From: Proluteimonas flavola
GTDB lineage: Bacteria; Pseudomonadota; Gammaproteobacteria; Xanthomonadales; Xanthomonadaceae
DNA length: 64,000 nt
Direction of reading: 5' to 3'
Assembly (NCBI RefSeq): GCF_021191705.1
Contig: NZ_JAIWPU010000033.1
Coordinates: 1-64,000 of the forward strand
Numbering within the stretch: position 1 is the stretch's first letter; each line of letters starts with the position of its first letter. Positions 51,701 through 59,682 of the stretch are shown here, piece after piece. The position numbers and the translations under genes are program-made. The notes under the pieces were generated by a model that saw only the letters and a list, made by a program, of their open reading frames with translations, was not told the origin of the DNA and searched no databases.

Positions 51701-52489
51701 GCAGTGGGCTGGAACCTCGGCATGACGCTGTCGGACGGCGAGCTGACCAACCGCGACGGTGGCCAGGTCGACCGGCGCGCGGTCAGCATCTCGGGCGGTC
51801 GTACTTCCAGCGCCACCGACTGGCAGAGCAAGATCGAGTGGCGCGAGGACACCGGCGCGGAACGTCGCACGCAGTGGATCACCACCAACCGCGTGCAGCA
51901 CCGCCTCAACGAAAGCTGGCGCGTCGCCGCGCGCTTCAACTACGCCGACACCCAGGACGATCTGGATCCGCGCGCCAGCGCGAAGTTCATCGAGAGCAAC
52001 CTCGGCTTCGCGTACCGCCCGTGGGATGGATCGCGTTGGGGCCTGTTCGGCCGTTACACGTACCTGTACGACCTGGCGACGCTGGGCCAGCTCGGCGGCG
52101 CGGACTACGACCAGAAGTCGCAGGTGCTCTCGCTCGAAGGCGTCTACCGCATCGACGACCGCTGGGAAGTGGCCGGCAAGCTCGCACGCCGCGAAGGCGA
52201 AGCGCGCTACGGCCGCGGCACCGGTGCGTGGTTCGACTCGGCGACGACCTTCGCCGCCGGCCAGGTGCGCTACGAACTGCTGCACAAGTGGCACGCGCTG
52301 GCCGAGTACCGCTGGCTCGACGTCGACAACGGCGGCACCCGCCAGGGCTGGATGGCCGGCGTCGACCGCGACATCGGCCGCAACTTCCGCGTGGGCGTGG
52401 GCTACAACTTCACCGATTTCAGCGACGACCTCACCGATCTCGACTACGACCACCGCGGGTTCTACGTCAACTTCGTCGGCAGTTACTGA
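48797..52489 (+). CDS. Large outer-membrane beta-barrel protein
   Basis: The 1230-aa protein has a signal peptide (LLDAALLAILAGMASTTVAA), a periplasmic N-terminal part (about 30-400) and a long C-terminal barrel of alternating strands. It ends YVNFVGSY with a C-terminal aromatic. Typical stretches are DLYYPTYGDDSTTWRDVDTM and GLFGRYTYLYDLATLGQLGG. It lacks a TonB box or plug that I can recognise. It starts 14 bases after the giant repeat protein, with aagggga as ribosome-binding site, so the two are an operon. It may anchor or export the giant protein, which is inference from linkage. Confidence 0.75.
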   Translation: MKRKLLDAALLAILAGMASTTVAAQDAVAGAGLATTADDGAAVTMDCDANGCRSDGDLLFRLRTRSYDQPATHGTGEASSSQALQPDRRVSVALEQPGRATAVGQFSVQLPGGGAIWATEDPNLGLPELSVSAPTMVPFEDGRIVKPVRFFARSNYIDFVDRFELTLYRAADADLIEPIAQFELPRTAVADAEWDGALPAGRQYRPGDELVYVLRAYDAAGNFDETFVQRLQLVTPAEAERGAQILRQSTERGLGMALGAEQAAAQALVDNVFSGSGLRLQNIPVYGSRVRITGRNLPEGQTLLINGEHYPVDLERKFVAEYLMPVGQHRFDIGLRGRGGEVSTHALDVDVSGRYFFGVGIADVTVFQNKASGPGREMALAGREDDILSDGRLAFYGKGKIKGKYLITAQADTQNRPLGDLFDGFTAADPQDIFRRVDPDLYYPTYGDDSTTWRDVDTMGRFYVRMDWDKNQALWGNFSTGFTGTEYGQYQRALYGAALAWRSRMANAWGDPGTELRAFVSEAQTAPGHSEFIGTGTSLYYLRHTDVLPGSEQVVVEVRDPTTGRVEARTVLLRGADYEINELQGRITLTRALTQITRENLPTITRDAPLDGFEQRLIVDYEWVPSGFDPDEIAAGMRGRHWFGDHLGVGATWVDESRAGEDYTMMSADITLQAGKGTYLKLEHSRTEATSAPVFFSDNGGFTFTQLNPVGPREGEASAVEARANFRELGWTTRDWSTGAWWRRVDAGFSVARFDTGADVEEYGVEVLGEFGRDVGVYARYSRAERGTETLTQAQATTEWRLSDASALAAELRRVEEGRIGGDATGTLGALRYTHRFGSALDVYGSAQWTLDDEGGYVDNDAYTLGGRYNFANLSNVGAEVTTGDRGDAAQVNGEYRLTPQHSFYGAYTYSTDTTEYDPLFNRSQQNGWTLGQRWRLSNQVNVFNESQFLKSRYESGLAHTYGMDFYPAVGWNLGMTLSDGELTNRDGGQVDRRAVSISGGRTSSATDWQSKIEWREDTGAERRTQWITTNRVQHRLNESWRVAARFNYADTQDDLDPRASAKFIESNLGFAYRPWDGSRWGLFGRYTYLYDLATLGQLGGADYDQKSQVLSLEGVYRIDDRWEVAGKLARREGEARYGRGTGAWFDSATTFAAGQVRYELLHKWHALAEYRWLDVDNGGTRQGWMAGVDRDIGRNFRVGVGYNFTDFSDDLTDLDYDHRGFYVNFVGSY

Positions 52490-52525
52490 TCCTCGCCGGC
52501 ATCCCGGGAACGCGTGGAGACGGGA

Positions 52526-52561
52526 GGCGATGGCGGTGTCCGGCAAGTGCCGGCCATCGCC
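52526..52561. terminator. Hairpin between convergent genes
   Basis: ggcgatggc (52526-52534) pairs with gccatcgcc (52553-52561). An inner ccggc/gccgg stem competes with it. The position between convergent genes fits a bidirectional terminator, though no T-run follows. Confidence 0.5.
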
Positions 52562-52627
52562 ATCGCCTGGGCTGCGTTCGCAGTCGGCAGACGATTGAAA
52601 TCGGGCGCAACGCCGCTGGCCATCCGC

Positions 52628-55108
52628 TCAGCCGCGATCCCGGTAGGCGAGCAAGCGCAATGCGTTGAAGACGACCAGCAGCGTCGAGCCTTCGTGGATC
52701 GCCACCGCGGGGCCGATGCCGAGGCCGAAGATGGTCGCCGGCACGAGGAAGGCGACGATGCCGAGGCTGACGAACACGTTCTGCCGGATCACGCCGCGGG
52801 TATGCCGGCTGAGGTCGACCGCGAACGGCAGGTGGCGCAGGTCGTCGGCCATCAAGGCGACGTCCGCGGTCTCCAGCGCGACATCGGAGCCGGCGGCGCC
52901 CATCGCGATGCCGACGGTCGCATTGGCCATCGCCGGCGCATCGTTGACGCCGTCGCCGACCATCGCGACCTTGCCCTGCTCGCGCAGCGTGCGGATGGAC
53001 TCGACCTTGTCCTCGGGCATCAGGTCGCCCCAGGCCTCGTCGAGGCCGACATCGCGGGCGATCGCATCGGCCACCTTCTGGTGGTCGCCGGAGATCATGA
53101 CCATCCGGCGGATCCCGAGCTCGCGCAGGCGCTGCAGCGCGTCGCGGGCGCCCGCGCGCGGGGTGTCGAGCAGGCCGATCGCGCCGAGATCGCGGGTGCC
53201 GCGCCGCACCACCATCGACGTGCGTCCGGCCTCGCGCAGTTGCGCGATCGCCGCGGTCGCCGGGCTGCCGAGCGGGGCGACGCCCGCGCTGCCGAACAGT
53301 TCGGCCTTGCCGATCCAGACCGTGTCGTCGCCGAGCGTCGCGGTCACGCCGCGCCCGATGAGGTTCTCGAGGCCGCTGGCCGACGGAATGTCCGTGTCGC
53401 CCAGTCGTTCGCGACCGTCGCGCGCGATGGCGGCCGCCAGCGGATGGTCGCTGAGCGACTCGACCGCGACGGCGACGGCCAGCAGCTCTTCTTCCGGGAC
53501 GCCATCGAGCGGCACGACGTCGGTGATGCGTGGACGGCCTTCGGTCAGGGTGCCGGTCTTGTCGAACGCCATCGCACTCAATGAGCCGAGTTCCTCCAGC
53601 GGCGCGCCGCCCTTGATCAGCACGCCGCCGCGCGCCGCGCGCGCGATGCCCGACAGCACCGCACTCGGCGTGGCGATGGCCAGTGCGCACGGGCTGGCCG
53701 CCACCAGCACCGCCATCGCGCGGTAGAAGCTGTCGCGGAAGGGCTCGTCGACCACCACCCAGGCGAACAGCAGCAGGACCGCCAGCGCCAGCACGGCCGG
53801 CACGAAGATGCGCTCGAACCTGTCGGTGAAGCGCTGGGTCGGCGACTTGCGGGTTTCGGCTTCGCTGACCATCTCGACCACGCGCGCGAGCGCCGACTCG
53901 CCGGATCGCCGCGTGACCTCGATCTCGATCGCGCCGCTGCCGTTGATCGTGCCGGCGAACACGCGCGATTGCGCATCGACGCCATCGGGGCGTGCGCGCG
54001 CCGTCGCCGGATCGGCGACCGGGCGCTTGTCGACCGGAATGCTCTCGCCGGTCACCGGGGCCTGGTTGATGCTGGACGTGCCGAGCACGAGGAAGCCATC
54101 GGCCGGCAGGCGTTCGTTGGGCTTGACCAGCACCACGTCGCCGACGACGAGCGCCTCGACCGGAATGTCCTGCGCGCTGCCATCGCGGCGCACGGTCGCC
54201 GTGTCGGGCGCCAGTTCGGCCAGTGCCTCGATGGCGCGCCTGGCGCGTCCCATCGCGTAGTGCTCGAGCGCGTGCCCCAGACTGAAGAGGAACAGCAGCA
54301 GCGCGCCCTCGGCCCAGGCGCCGAGCGCCGCGGCGCCCGCGGCGGCGACCAGCATCAGCGTGTCGATCTCGAAGCGTTTCATGCGCAGGTTGTCGATCGC
54401 CTCGCGCAGCGTATAGGCGCCGCCGAAGAAGTACGCCGCGACGTAGCACGCCAGTGGCACCCACCCCGGCGCGCCCGGTGCCAGCTTCTCGGTCGCGAAA
54501 CCGCCCACCAGCAGCGCGCCGCAGACCAGCGCGAAGATCAGTTCGGTGTTGGGCCCCAGCAAGCCGCCATGCGCATGGTCCCGGTCGCCCTTGCCATGGG
54601 CATGGCCGTCGCCGTCGCGGTGCACGTGTTCCGCGTTGCCGTGATCGTGCACGTCCCCGGTGCCGGCCGGAACGACCTGCATCCCGGCAAGGACAGCGAG
54701 GATGCGATCCTCGGAGATGTCCGAGCGGTCGTACTCGACGTGTACCCTGCCGGCGGCGCTGGCCTCGGCCTCGAGGATGCCCGGCAGCGACCTGAGCCGC
54801 TCCGCGACGGTGCGCGCACGGCGCTGGTGGCCGATGCCCTCGACCGTCCACAGGGCATGCCCGTAGCGGTCGCTGATGGCCGCGCCGGTGCTTTCCACCA
54901 CGTCGCGGATGCGCGCGAGCGGCAGCACGTCCTGGTCGTAATGGATGCACAGCTGCGCCGGCGTATCGTCCGATCCAGCGCGCAGATGGACCTGCTCGAT
55001 GCCGTTGCGGCCCGTCAGGTCGTCGATCAGTCGTCCGACGCAGGCATCCGCTTCATCGGGAACCTGCGGCAGCAGGATCTGCAGGTCGATGCGCAGTTTC
55101 TCGGTCAT
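52628..55108 (-). CDS. P1B-type metal-transporting ATPase (SPC/HEGST type)
   Basis: The 826-aa protein is a heavy-metal P-type ATPase. It has the phosphorylation motif DKTGTLT (D516), the membrane motif SPC (S472-C474) and HEGST (H805). SPC with HEG(S/G)T is the P1B-4 signature, linked to cobalt, iron or zinc export. The N-terminal 150 residues look like two degenerate HMA-type folds without any CxxC. A histidine-rich stretch (about 153-180, HDHGNAEHVH, HAHGKGDRDHAHGG) links them to the membrane part and may bind metal. TGES is present as VTGESIPVDK. No regulator gene is adjacent. Confidence 0.9.
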   Translation of the reverse strand: MTEKLRIDLQILLPQVPDEADACVGRLIDDLTGRNGIEQVHLRAGSDDTPAQLCIHYDQDVLPLARIRDVVESTGAAISDRYGHALWTVEGIGHQRRARTVAERLRSLPGILEAEASAAGRVHVEYDRSDISEDRILAVLAGMQVVPAGTGDVHDHGNAEHVHRDGDGHAHGKGDRDHAHGGLLGPNTELIFALVCGALLVGGFATEKLAPGAPGWVPLACYVAAYFFGGAYTLREAIDNLRMKRFEIDTLMLVAAAGAAALGAWAEGALLLFLFSLGHALEHYAMGRARRAIEALAELAPDTATVRRDGSAQDIPVEALVVGDVVLVKPNERLPADGFLVLGTSSINQAPVTGESIPVDKRPVADPATARARPDGVDAQSRVFAGTINGSGAIEIEVTRRSGESALARVVEMVSEAETRKSPTQRFTDRFERIFVPAVLALAVLLLFAWVVVDEPFRDSFYRAMAVLVAASPCALAIATPSAVLSGIARAARGGVLIKGGAPLEELGSLSAMAFDKTGTLTEGRPRITDVVPLDGVPEEELLAVAVAVESLSDHPLAAAIARDGRERLGDTDIPSASGLENLIGRGVTATLGDDTVWIGKAELFGSAGVAPLGSPATAAIAQLREAGRTSMVVRRGTRDLGAIGLLDTPRAGARDALQRLRELGIRRMVMISGDHQKVADAIARDVGLDEAWGDLMPEDKVESIRTLREQGKVAMVGDGVNDAPAMANATVGIAMGAAGSDVALETADVALMADDLRHLPFAVDLSRHTRGVIRQNVFVSLGIVAFLVPATIFGLGIGPAVAIHEGSTLLVVFNALRLLAYRDRG

Positions 55109-55472
55109 TGCCGTTCTCGTTCTGTTCCAGGGTCAGGGGTGCGGGATCCGGTCGGCCCAGTTCCAGCGTACAGGCCCGCGGCCCATGGCAGAGCCTGCAG
55201 CACGATGCGGTTCCGGGGTACGGCGGGTGTCGTGCGGCCTGGGCGTATCGGGCGGTGGCGTTCCGCAACTGTGGAAGTGGACCGCGACGCACTGAAGCTC
55301 TTGACAGCGCGCGCCGGGGCTGTCGCATTCCGGACGCGGTTCGGGCTGCGTGACTGCCGGCATGTCGCGTCACGCCAGTGCGCCTGCAAACAGAGGCAAC
55401 ACCCGGCCGCCACAGGCGCGTCCTTAAGGTGAAGCCCTCTGCGAGCCACGCTCGCGTCCGCAGGACGTTGCC
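55109..55472. other. Divergent promoter region, no gene seen
   Basis: These 364 bases separate the ATPase gene (minus) from the oxidoreductase gene (plus). No gene, RNA or clear operator is supported. Confidence 0.5.
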
Positions 55473-56453
55473 ATGCCAGAACCGACCATGACCGCCATCG
55501 CCATCCGTGGTGGCACGGGCGATGCCGATGCCCTGCATCCGGTGCAACTGCCGCGGCCGGTGCCGAACGATGGCGAAGTGCTGATCCGCGTGCGCGCGGC
55601 AGGCATCAATCGCCCCGACATTGCCCAGCGCGGCGGCAAGTATCCACCGCCGCCCGGCGCGCCCGAGACGCTGGGCCTCGAAGTCGCAGGCGAAATCGTG
55701 CGTGACGCGGGACGCTGGAAGGAAGGAGATCGCGTCTGTGCGCTGCTGGCCGGCGGCGGGTATGCCGAGTACGCCGTGGCCGATGCGCGTCATGTGCTGC
55801 CGATCCCGGAGGGCCTCGACTGGGCGCACGCCGCGGCGCTGCCGGAAACCGTGTTCACCGTGTACGCCAACGTGTTCGAACACGGCGCCCTGCAGCCCGG
55901 CGAATGGCTGCTGGTGCACGGCGCGACCTCGGGCATCGGTGTGGCTGCGATCCAGATGGCGAAGGCCGCCGGCGCGCACGTGCTGGCGAGCAGTCGCGGT
56001 GCGGACAAGGCGGCGCGGACCCACGTACTCGGTGCGGACGTCTCGGTCGATACCTCGACGATGGATTTCGGCGCGATCGCCAAGGAACACGGCGGCATCG
56101 ACGTGGCGCTGGACATGGTCGGCGCGCCGACGTTCGAAGCCACGCTGGATGCGCTGAACACGAAGGGCCGCATCGTCTACATCGCGACGCTCGGCGGGCC
56201 GACGCTGCAGGTGCCGGTGATGCGACTCATGCAGAAGCAGGCCGTGATCACCGGCTCCACGCTGCGCCCGCGCAGCGCCGACGAGAAAGCGCGCCTGGCC
56301 GTCGCCGTCGAACGCATCGTCTGGCCGTGGATCGCCGAAGGACGCGTCAACGCGATCATCGATCGCACGTTCCCGCTGACCGAAGCCGGCGCCGCGCATG
56401 CGTACCTGGAAAGCGGCGAGCACTTCGGCAAGGTCGTGCTGGAGGTTGCATGA
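55473..56453 (+). CDS. NAD(P)H quinone oxidoreductase, PIG3-like
   Basis: The 326-aa protein is a zinc-free medium-chain dehydrogenase of the quinone oxidoreductase/PIG3 type. It has AAGINRPDIAQRGGKYPPPP near the N-terminus, the nucleotide-binding segment LLVHGATSGIGVAAIQMAKA, and TLRPRSADEKARLA near the end. Such enzymes reduce quinones with NADPH. The stop overlaps the start of a truncated CIA30-like frame at 56450 (ATGA). Confidence 0.9.
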   Translation: MPEPTMTAIAIRGGTGDADALHPVQLPRPVPNDGEVLIRVRAAGINRPDIAQRGGKYPPPPGAPETLGLEVAGEIVRDAGRWKEGDRVCALLAGGGYAEYAVADARHVLPIPEGLDWAHAAALPETVFTVYANVFEHGALQPGEWLLVHGATSGIGVAAIQMAKAAGAHVLASSRGADKAARTHVLGADVSVDTSTMDFGAIAKEHGGIDVALDMVGAPTFEATLDALNTKGRIVYIATLGGPTLQVPVMRLMQKQAVITGSTLRPRSADEKARLAVAVERIVWPWIAEGRVNAIIDRTFPLTEAGAAHAYLESGEHFGKVVLEVA

Positions 56454-56671
56454 GCGCAACGCCCGCAGTGTTTCCCGTCGGCACGATCGACGCGCACTGG
56501 ATCACGCTCGACGACGACGTGATGGGCGGACAGTCCAGCACCCGCGTCGAAGTGCGCGAGAGAACGCTGCACTTCACCGGCACCACGCCTGGTGTGGCGA
56601 CTTCGACACTCGCGTCATCGCCCGGTCGCGTACGGATGTACGCGCTCTCGCGCTTTCTTGGCCTGCACTGA
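56450..56671 (+). pseudogene. CIA30-like protein, truncated after about 50 residues
   Basis: The frame starts MSATPAVFPVGTIDAHWITL and contains DDDVMGGQSSTRVEVRERTL followed by HFTGTT, the start of the CIA30 (complex I intermediate-associated protein 30) domain. After that the sequence changes into the dispersed repeat at 56611. The rest of the domain, about 120 residues, is missing. ATGA overlap shows it was an operon partner of the oxidoreductase. Confidence 0.65.
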
Positions 56672-56724
56672 ACGCCCACACGCGCCGGCGCGACATACGC
56701 CGGGATCGTGAACAGCTTCTTACA
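56611..56724 (+). repeat. Dispersed 110-bp repeat, copy 1
   Basis: This block matches 63411-63520 over its whole length with a few substitutions and a 5-base indel. It contains the palindrome cgcgtac-ggat-gtacgcg and ends with cgccgggatcgtgaacag. It interrupts the CIA30-like frame. Confidence 0.75.
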
Positions 56725-56728
56725 ACGG

Positions 56729-56856
56729 CGGTGTTCGTTGATCGCGCGGGACAGGTGTATCCGGATGGCGTTTCACCAGACGTTCCCGTAGGCCCCGACG
56801 ATAACGCGATCTCCATCGCTGCAGCGCGGCTGAAATTGCAGGGACGCCAGGGATGC
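56729..56856 (+). pseudogene. C-terminal remnant of an S41-type peptidase (tentative)
   Basis: One frame reads VFVDRAGQVYPDGVSPDVPV followed by DNAISIAAARLKLQGRQG. This resembles the end of S41-family (C-terminal processing type) peptidases, where 'PDGVxPDxxV' precedes a final helix. No catalytic part is present. It lies between the dispersed repeat and a MITE-like element. Confidence 0.5.
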
Positions 56857-56974
56857 TCTGAACAAGTCCGCTCCTGCTCGTCATTCCCGCGGAAGCGGGA
56901 ATCCAGTGCCTTTGCTTGAGGACGCTGGATTCCCGCTTTCGCGGGAATGACGGACTTGTTCAGAGGATCCCTGG
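56847..56974. repeat. MITE-like element with 24-bp inverted ends
   Basis: Ends ccaggga-tgctctgaacaag (from 56847) and its inverted copy (to 56974) match over 24 bases with one mismatch. The inner core is cattcccgcggaagcgggaa against attcccgctttcgcgggaat. Same ends as 13214-13333. Confidence 0.75.
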
Positions 56975-56998
56975 GCGCGAGCGATCTCTCAAGCCGAC

Positions 56999-57325
56999 TC
57001 AGGCGCGCGGTGGAGCCCGTTTCGCATACCACGCCGCATACGGCGAATTCCTGACCAGATACCGGTTGTAGTCCTGCGCACCATCGATCCACCACACGGG
57101 GCCGCGTTCGCCGAGTGCGTGCTTCGCGGCATCGACCTCGCGGCGCGCTTGCGCCAAGGCGTCTGCGTCATCCGCCTGCTTCGAGTGCTTCACTGCGCGG
57201 CGCGCATCCATCAATGCATCGACCAGGCGTTGGCGCTCCGCGTCGGGCAGGTGCGGATTACTCGCGCGCCACAAGCGTCCACGCACGATCAGATAGCGGC
57301 CGTCGGGCGTCATGAGGTGCGGCAT
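56999..57325 (-). CDS. Conserved hypothetical protein, 108 aa
   Basis: The product begins MPHLMTPDGRYLIVRGRLWR and continues with ERQRLVDALMDARRAVKHSK, then GERGPVWWIDGAQDYNRYLV and PYAAWYAKRAPPR. It is a charged soluble protein with a central coiled helix pair. I recall similar proteins in many proteobacteria but no known function. A second Met at 57313 is possible. The long frame upstream of the start is a GC artefact. Confidence 0.7.
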   Translation of the reverse strand: MPHLMTPDGRYLIVRGRLWRASNPHLPDAERQRLVDALMDARRAVKHSKQADDADALAQARREVDAAKHALGERGPVWWIDGAQDYNRYLVRNSPYAAWYAKRAPPRA

Positions 57326-57362
57326 GCGGTGCGTGGCGTGGTCAGGTGGAGCGCGGAGTCTA

Positions 57363-57522
57363 GTGTCGCGTCCCGCATCAGATGCCGGTCTGCACTTGCC
57401 CTCGGCGCGCATCGCCGCGTTGCCTGGCTTGCCAAGACGGTCGGTATTGGCTGCGCCAGGCGCCTTGCGCTGCACGCCGATCGCGGCGCGCAGCCTGCGA
57501 CATCTGATGCGGGACGCGACAC
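57363..57522. repeat. MITE-like element with gtgtcgcgtcccgcatcaga ends
   Basis: gtgtcgcgtcccgcatcaga at 57363 recurs inverted as tctgatgcgggacgcgacac ending at 57522. The roughly 160-bp element lacks the cattcccgc core of the other three. Its first bases (tagtgtcg.gtc) resemble the ends of the element at 635-787. Confidence 0.75.
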
Positions 57523-57653
57523 GAGGCATCCGCTTGTGTGCCGGCCGCATGCGCGCTGCGATGCGCGCTTCACGGGATGCGAAGGCGTGCGCGGCGAGGA
57601 TCTGTGCTCCGGGCCGCGGCTGTAATGCGCGGCCGCAACGTACGAGGTCCCGT

Positions 57654-58256
57654 ATGTCCCAGACGAAATCCGTTGCGCTTGAACCTTCCTCCATTGCGAC
57701 AGCGCTGGCCATCGCCGTGTTCTCGACCGCATTGCTCGCCGCGTGTTCGCCCGCCGACGATGCTGCGGAACCGTCCGCCGATGCGCCTGCGATCGCGCCG
57801 ACACCGACCGCCGCCGACGAGGTCGCGCCCGAGCCTGCCGCACCTGCGCCGTTGGCTGAGAGCGGCACCGTGGGTGGCGACGGATCGGAGATCGTGCTCG
57901 ACACCTTGAGCGAAGCCGATCTGAGCGGCGCGAATCTGGCGGGCGAACTGGCCTGCAGTTTTTCCGAGGATGGCCAGCAGCCGTTGCTGCACGCGATGGG
58001 CGTCGTCGGCTCGCAGGATCCCGCGCAGGGCATCGTGAAAGTCGCCGGTTATGTCGAGCCCGTGCGTGCGCCGGGCGGCTTCGACGGCATGACGCAGAAT
58101 CCGACATTCACCGGGCAGGGCAAGACGATCCGCATCGAAGAAACGGGCGCGGCGATCGGCAGTGGCGAATCGCCGCCGCGTCCGGCCACGCTGACCTATC
58201 TGCGCGCCGACGGGGCGAGCCGCACCCTCGAGGGCCGCTGGCAGTGCGGGCCCTGA
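57654..58256 (+). CDS. Putative lipoprotein, 200 aa
   Basis: The product starts MSQTKSVALEPSS and has a hydrophobic stretch ending in the lipobox LLAAC, so it is probably a lipoprotein anchored at the cysteine. A proline/alanine-rich spacer follows. The mature domain contains LACSFSEDGQQPLLHAMGVV and closes with EGRWQCGP, with two cysteines that may pair. I do not recognise a named family. The start is at ATG 57654. Confidence 0.75.
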   Translation: MSQTKSVALEPSSIATALAIAVFSTALLAACSPADDAAEPSADAPAIAPTPTAADEVAPEPAAPAPLAESGTVGGDGSEIVLDTLSEADLSGANLAGELACSFSEDGQQPLLHAMGVVGSQDPAQGIVKVAGYVEPVRAPGGFDGMTQNPTFTGQGKTIRIEETGAAIGSGESPPRPATLTYLRADGASRTLEGRWQCGP

Positions 58257-58291
58257 TGCCGCAGTGACAGCACCGCGGATGTCATGCACCC

Positions 58292-58319
58292 CATCAGGGC
58301 AGCTTCGGCTGCCCTGATG
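58292..58319. terminator. Bidirectional terminator hairpin with UUCG loop
   Basis: A perfect 12-bp stem, catcagggcagc/gctgccctgatg, closes a ttcg tetraloop between convergent genes (stop at 58256 on plus, stop at 58323 on minus). Confidence 0.85.
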
Positions 58320-58322
58320 CTG

Positions 58323-59531
58323 TCAGTGCCTGTGACGCAGGCAGAACGCGAGGATCAGCGCGGATGCGTCCGGTCCCTTGGCATCGGTGTGGCTGCCTGA
58401 CGGATCGCCGCCGCTCCAGGCATGACCGGCGCCGGCGATCAGCAGGTGCTCGACCCGGACGCGGCCTTCGGCATCGACGAAGGCCGTGTGCGTGCAGTCG
58501 CGGCCGTTGACCTTCGTGGTTGCAGTGACTTCGGCGCGCAGCGGCGCGACCGTCGTGTTGCCGGCGGTGGCATCGGCCACGATCGCGCTGCCGTTGTCGG
58601 ACCGCACGGTGTGATCGGCGGTGCCGTGCACGACGATCGTCGGCACGCGCTGCGCACCGGTGTCGGGCAAGATCTCCGGCCGCTTGCTGCGGCCCTGCAT
58701 CGCGGCGAATGCGCCGGGCACGTCGGTCGCCGCGCCGAAGGGCAGGCCCGAATGCGCGCCGACGGCCGCGAACACGTCGGGATAGGTGCGGCCGAGAATC
58801 ACCGCCATCGCCGCGCCGGCGGACAGGCCGGCGACATAGACGCGGCGCGTGTCCACCCGGTGGCGGCTGGCGATGTCGTCGACGATGCCGGCCAGGATCG
58901 CGGGCTCGCCGGCGTCGCGCGCCTGGTCTTCGCTGCGGAACCAGTTCCAGCATTTCCGACCGTTGTCGCGCGCGGTCTGCGCCGGGTACACCACGATGAC
59001 GCCGTGTGCATCGGCCAGTGCGTTCATGCGCGTGCCGGCCGCGAAGTCAGCAGGCGTCTGCGTGCAGCCGTGCAGCATCATCATCAACGGCGCGGCGGGC
59101 GCCTCTGCGGCATCCAGCCCCGGCGGCACGTACAGCATGTAGCTGCGCGTGCCGGCGTGGTTGCTGTAGCTGTGTTCGGCGGTCGTGCCGCGTGCGGTAC
59201 GCGTCGTCGGCTCGGCGCCATGCAGACGCGCGGTCGAACCGTCCGTCGATGCGGTGCCCGGGGACGTTGCGGCATCGATGGGCGTCGCCTGCGGAATCGC
59301 ATCCTGCGACGCCAGCAGGCCGGCCTGCTGCAGCGCAGTCTGGACTGTCTTCTGCACGCCGGTCGCACTGCCATCGGCGCGGATGCCCGCGGATGCCAAC
59401 GCATCCTGGATGGTGCGCTGGATCTGCTGTGCACCTGCGGATCCGCGGGTCGGCATGGATTGGGGAACCAGCGCGGTCAGCGCTGGCACGTGCCGACGGA
59501 ACAGGGAACTGAAGGATTTCACGGGAGGCAC
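58323..59531 (-). CDS. PHB depolymerase-family esterase
   Basis: The 402-aa alpha/beta hydrolase has MMLHGCTQTPADFAAGTRMN and CWNWFRSEDQARDAGEPAIL, both typical of the PHB-depolymerase esterase family. The nucleophile elbow is AGLSAGAA (S237), with D306 (HGTADHT) and H370 (GAGHAWSGG). Family members cleave polyhydroxybutyrate or feruloyl/acetyl esters. The N-terminal 115 residues are extra and low in known motifs. No clear signal peptide is visible. Confidence 0.85.
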   Translation of the reverse strand: MPPVKSFSSLFRRHVPALTALVPQSMPTRGSAGAQQIQRTIQDALASAGIRADGSATGVQKTVQTALQQAGLLASQDAIPQATPIDAATSPGTASTDGSTARLHGAEPTTRTARGTTAEHSYSNHAGTRSYMLYVPPGLDAAEAPAAPLMMMLHGCTQTPADFAAGTRMNALADAHGVIVVYPAQTARDNGRKCWNWFRSEDQARDAGEPAILAGIVDDIASRHRVDTRRVYVAGLSAGAAMAVILGRTYPDVFAAVGAHSGLPFGAATDVPGAFAAMQGRSKRPEILPDTGAQRVPTIVVHGTADHTVRSDNGSAIVADATAGNTTVAPLRAEVTATTKVNGRDCTHTAFVDAEGRVRVEHLLIAGAGHAWSGGDPSGSHTDAKGPDASALILAFCLRHRH

Positions 59532-59639
59532 CAGGCGGCGAGGGGAGTCCGCTGGACCAGCCTACGGCCGGGCGTGTGAGCGGATGATGCAGCGCAACAA
59601 ACGGGCCTGAACGGCTCATGCAGCGTTTCACCCCGGCCC

Positions 59640-59676
59640 GATGGCGAGACGGGGCCCGAAAGCCCCGCCTCGCACA
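59640..59676 (-). terminator. Hairpin after the PNPOx-like gene
   Basis: gcgagacggggc and gccccgcctcgc pair around ccgaaa, just after the stop of the minus-strand gene at 59683. Confidence 0.6.
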
Positions 59677-59682
59677 TCCCGA

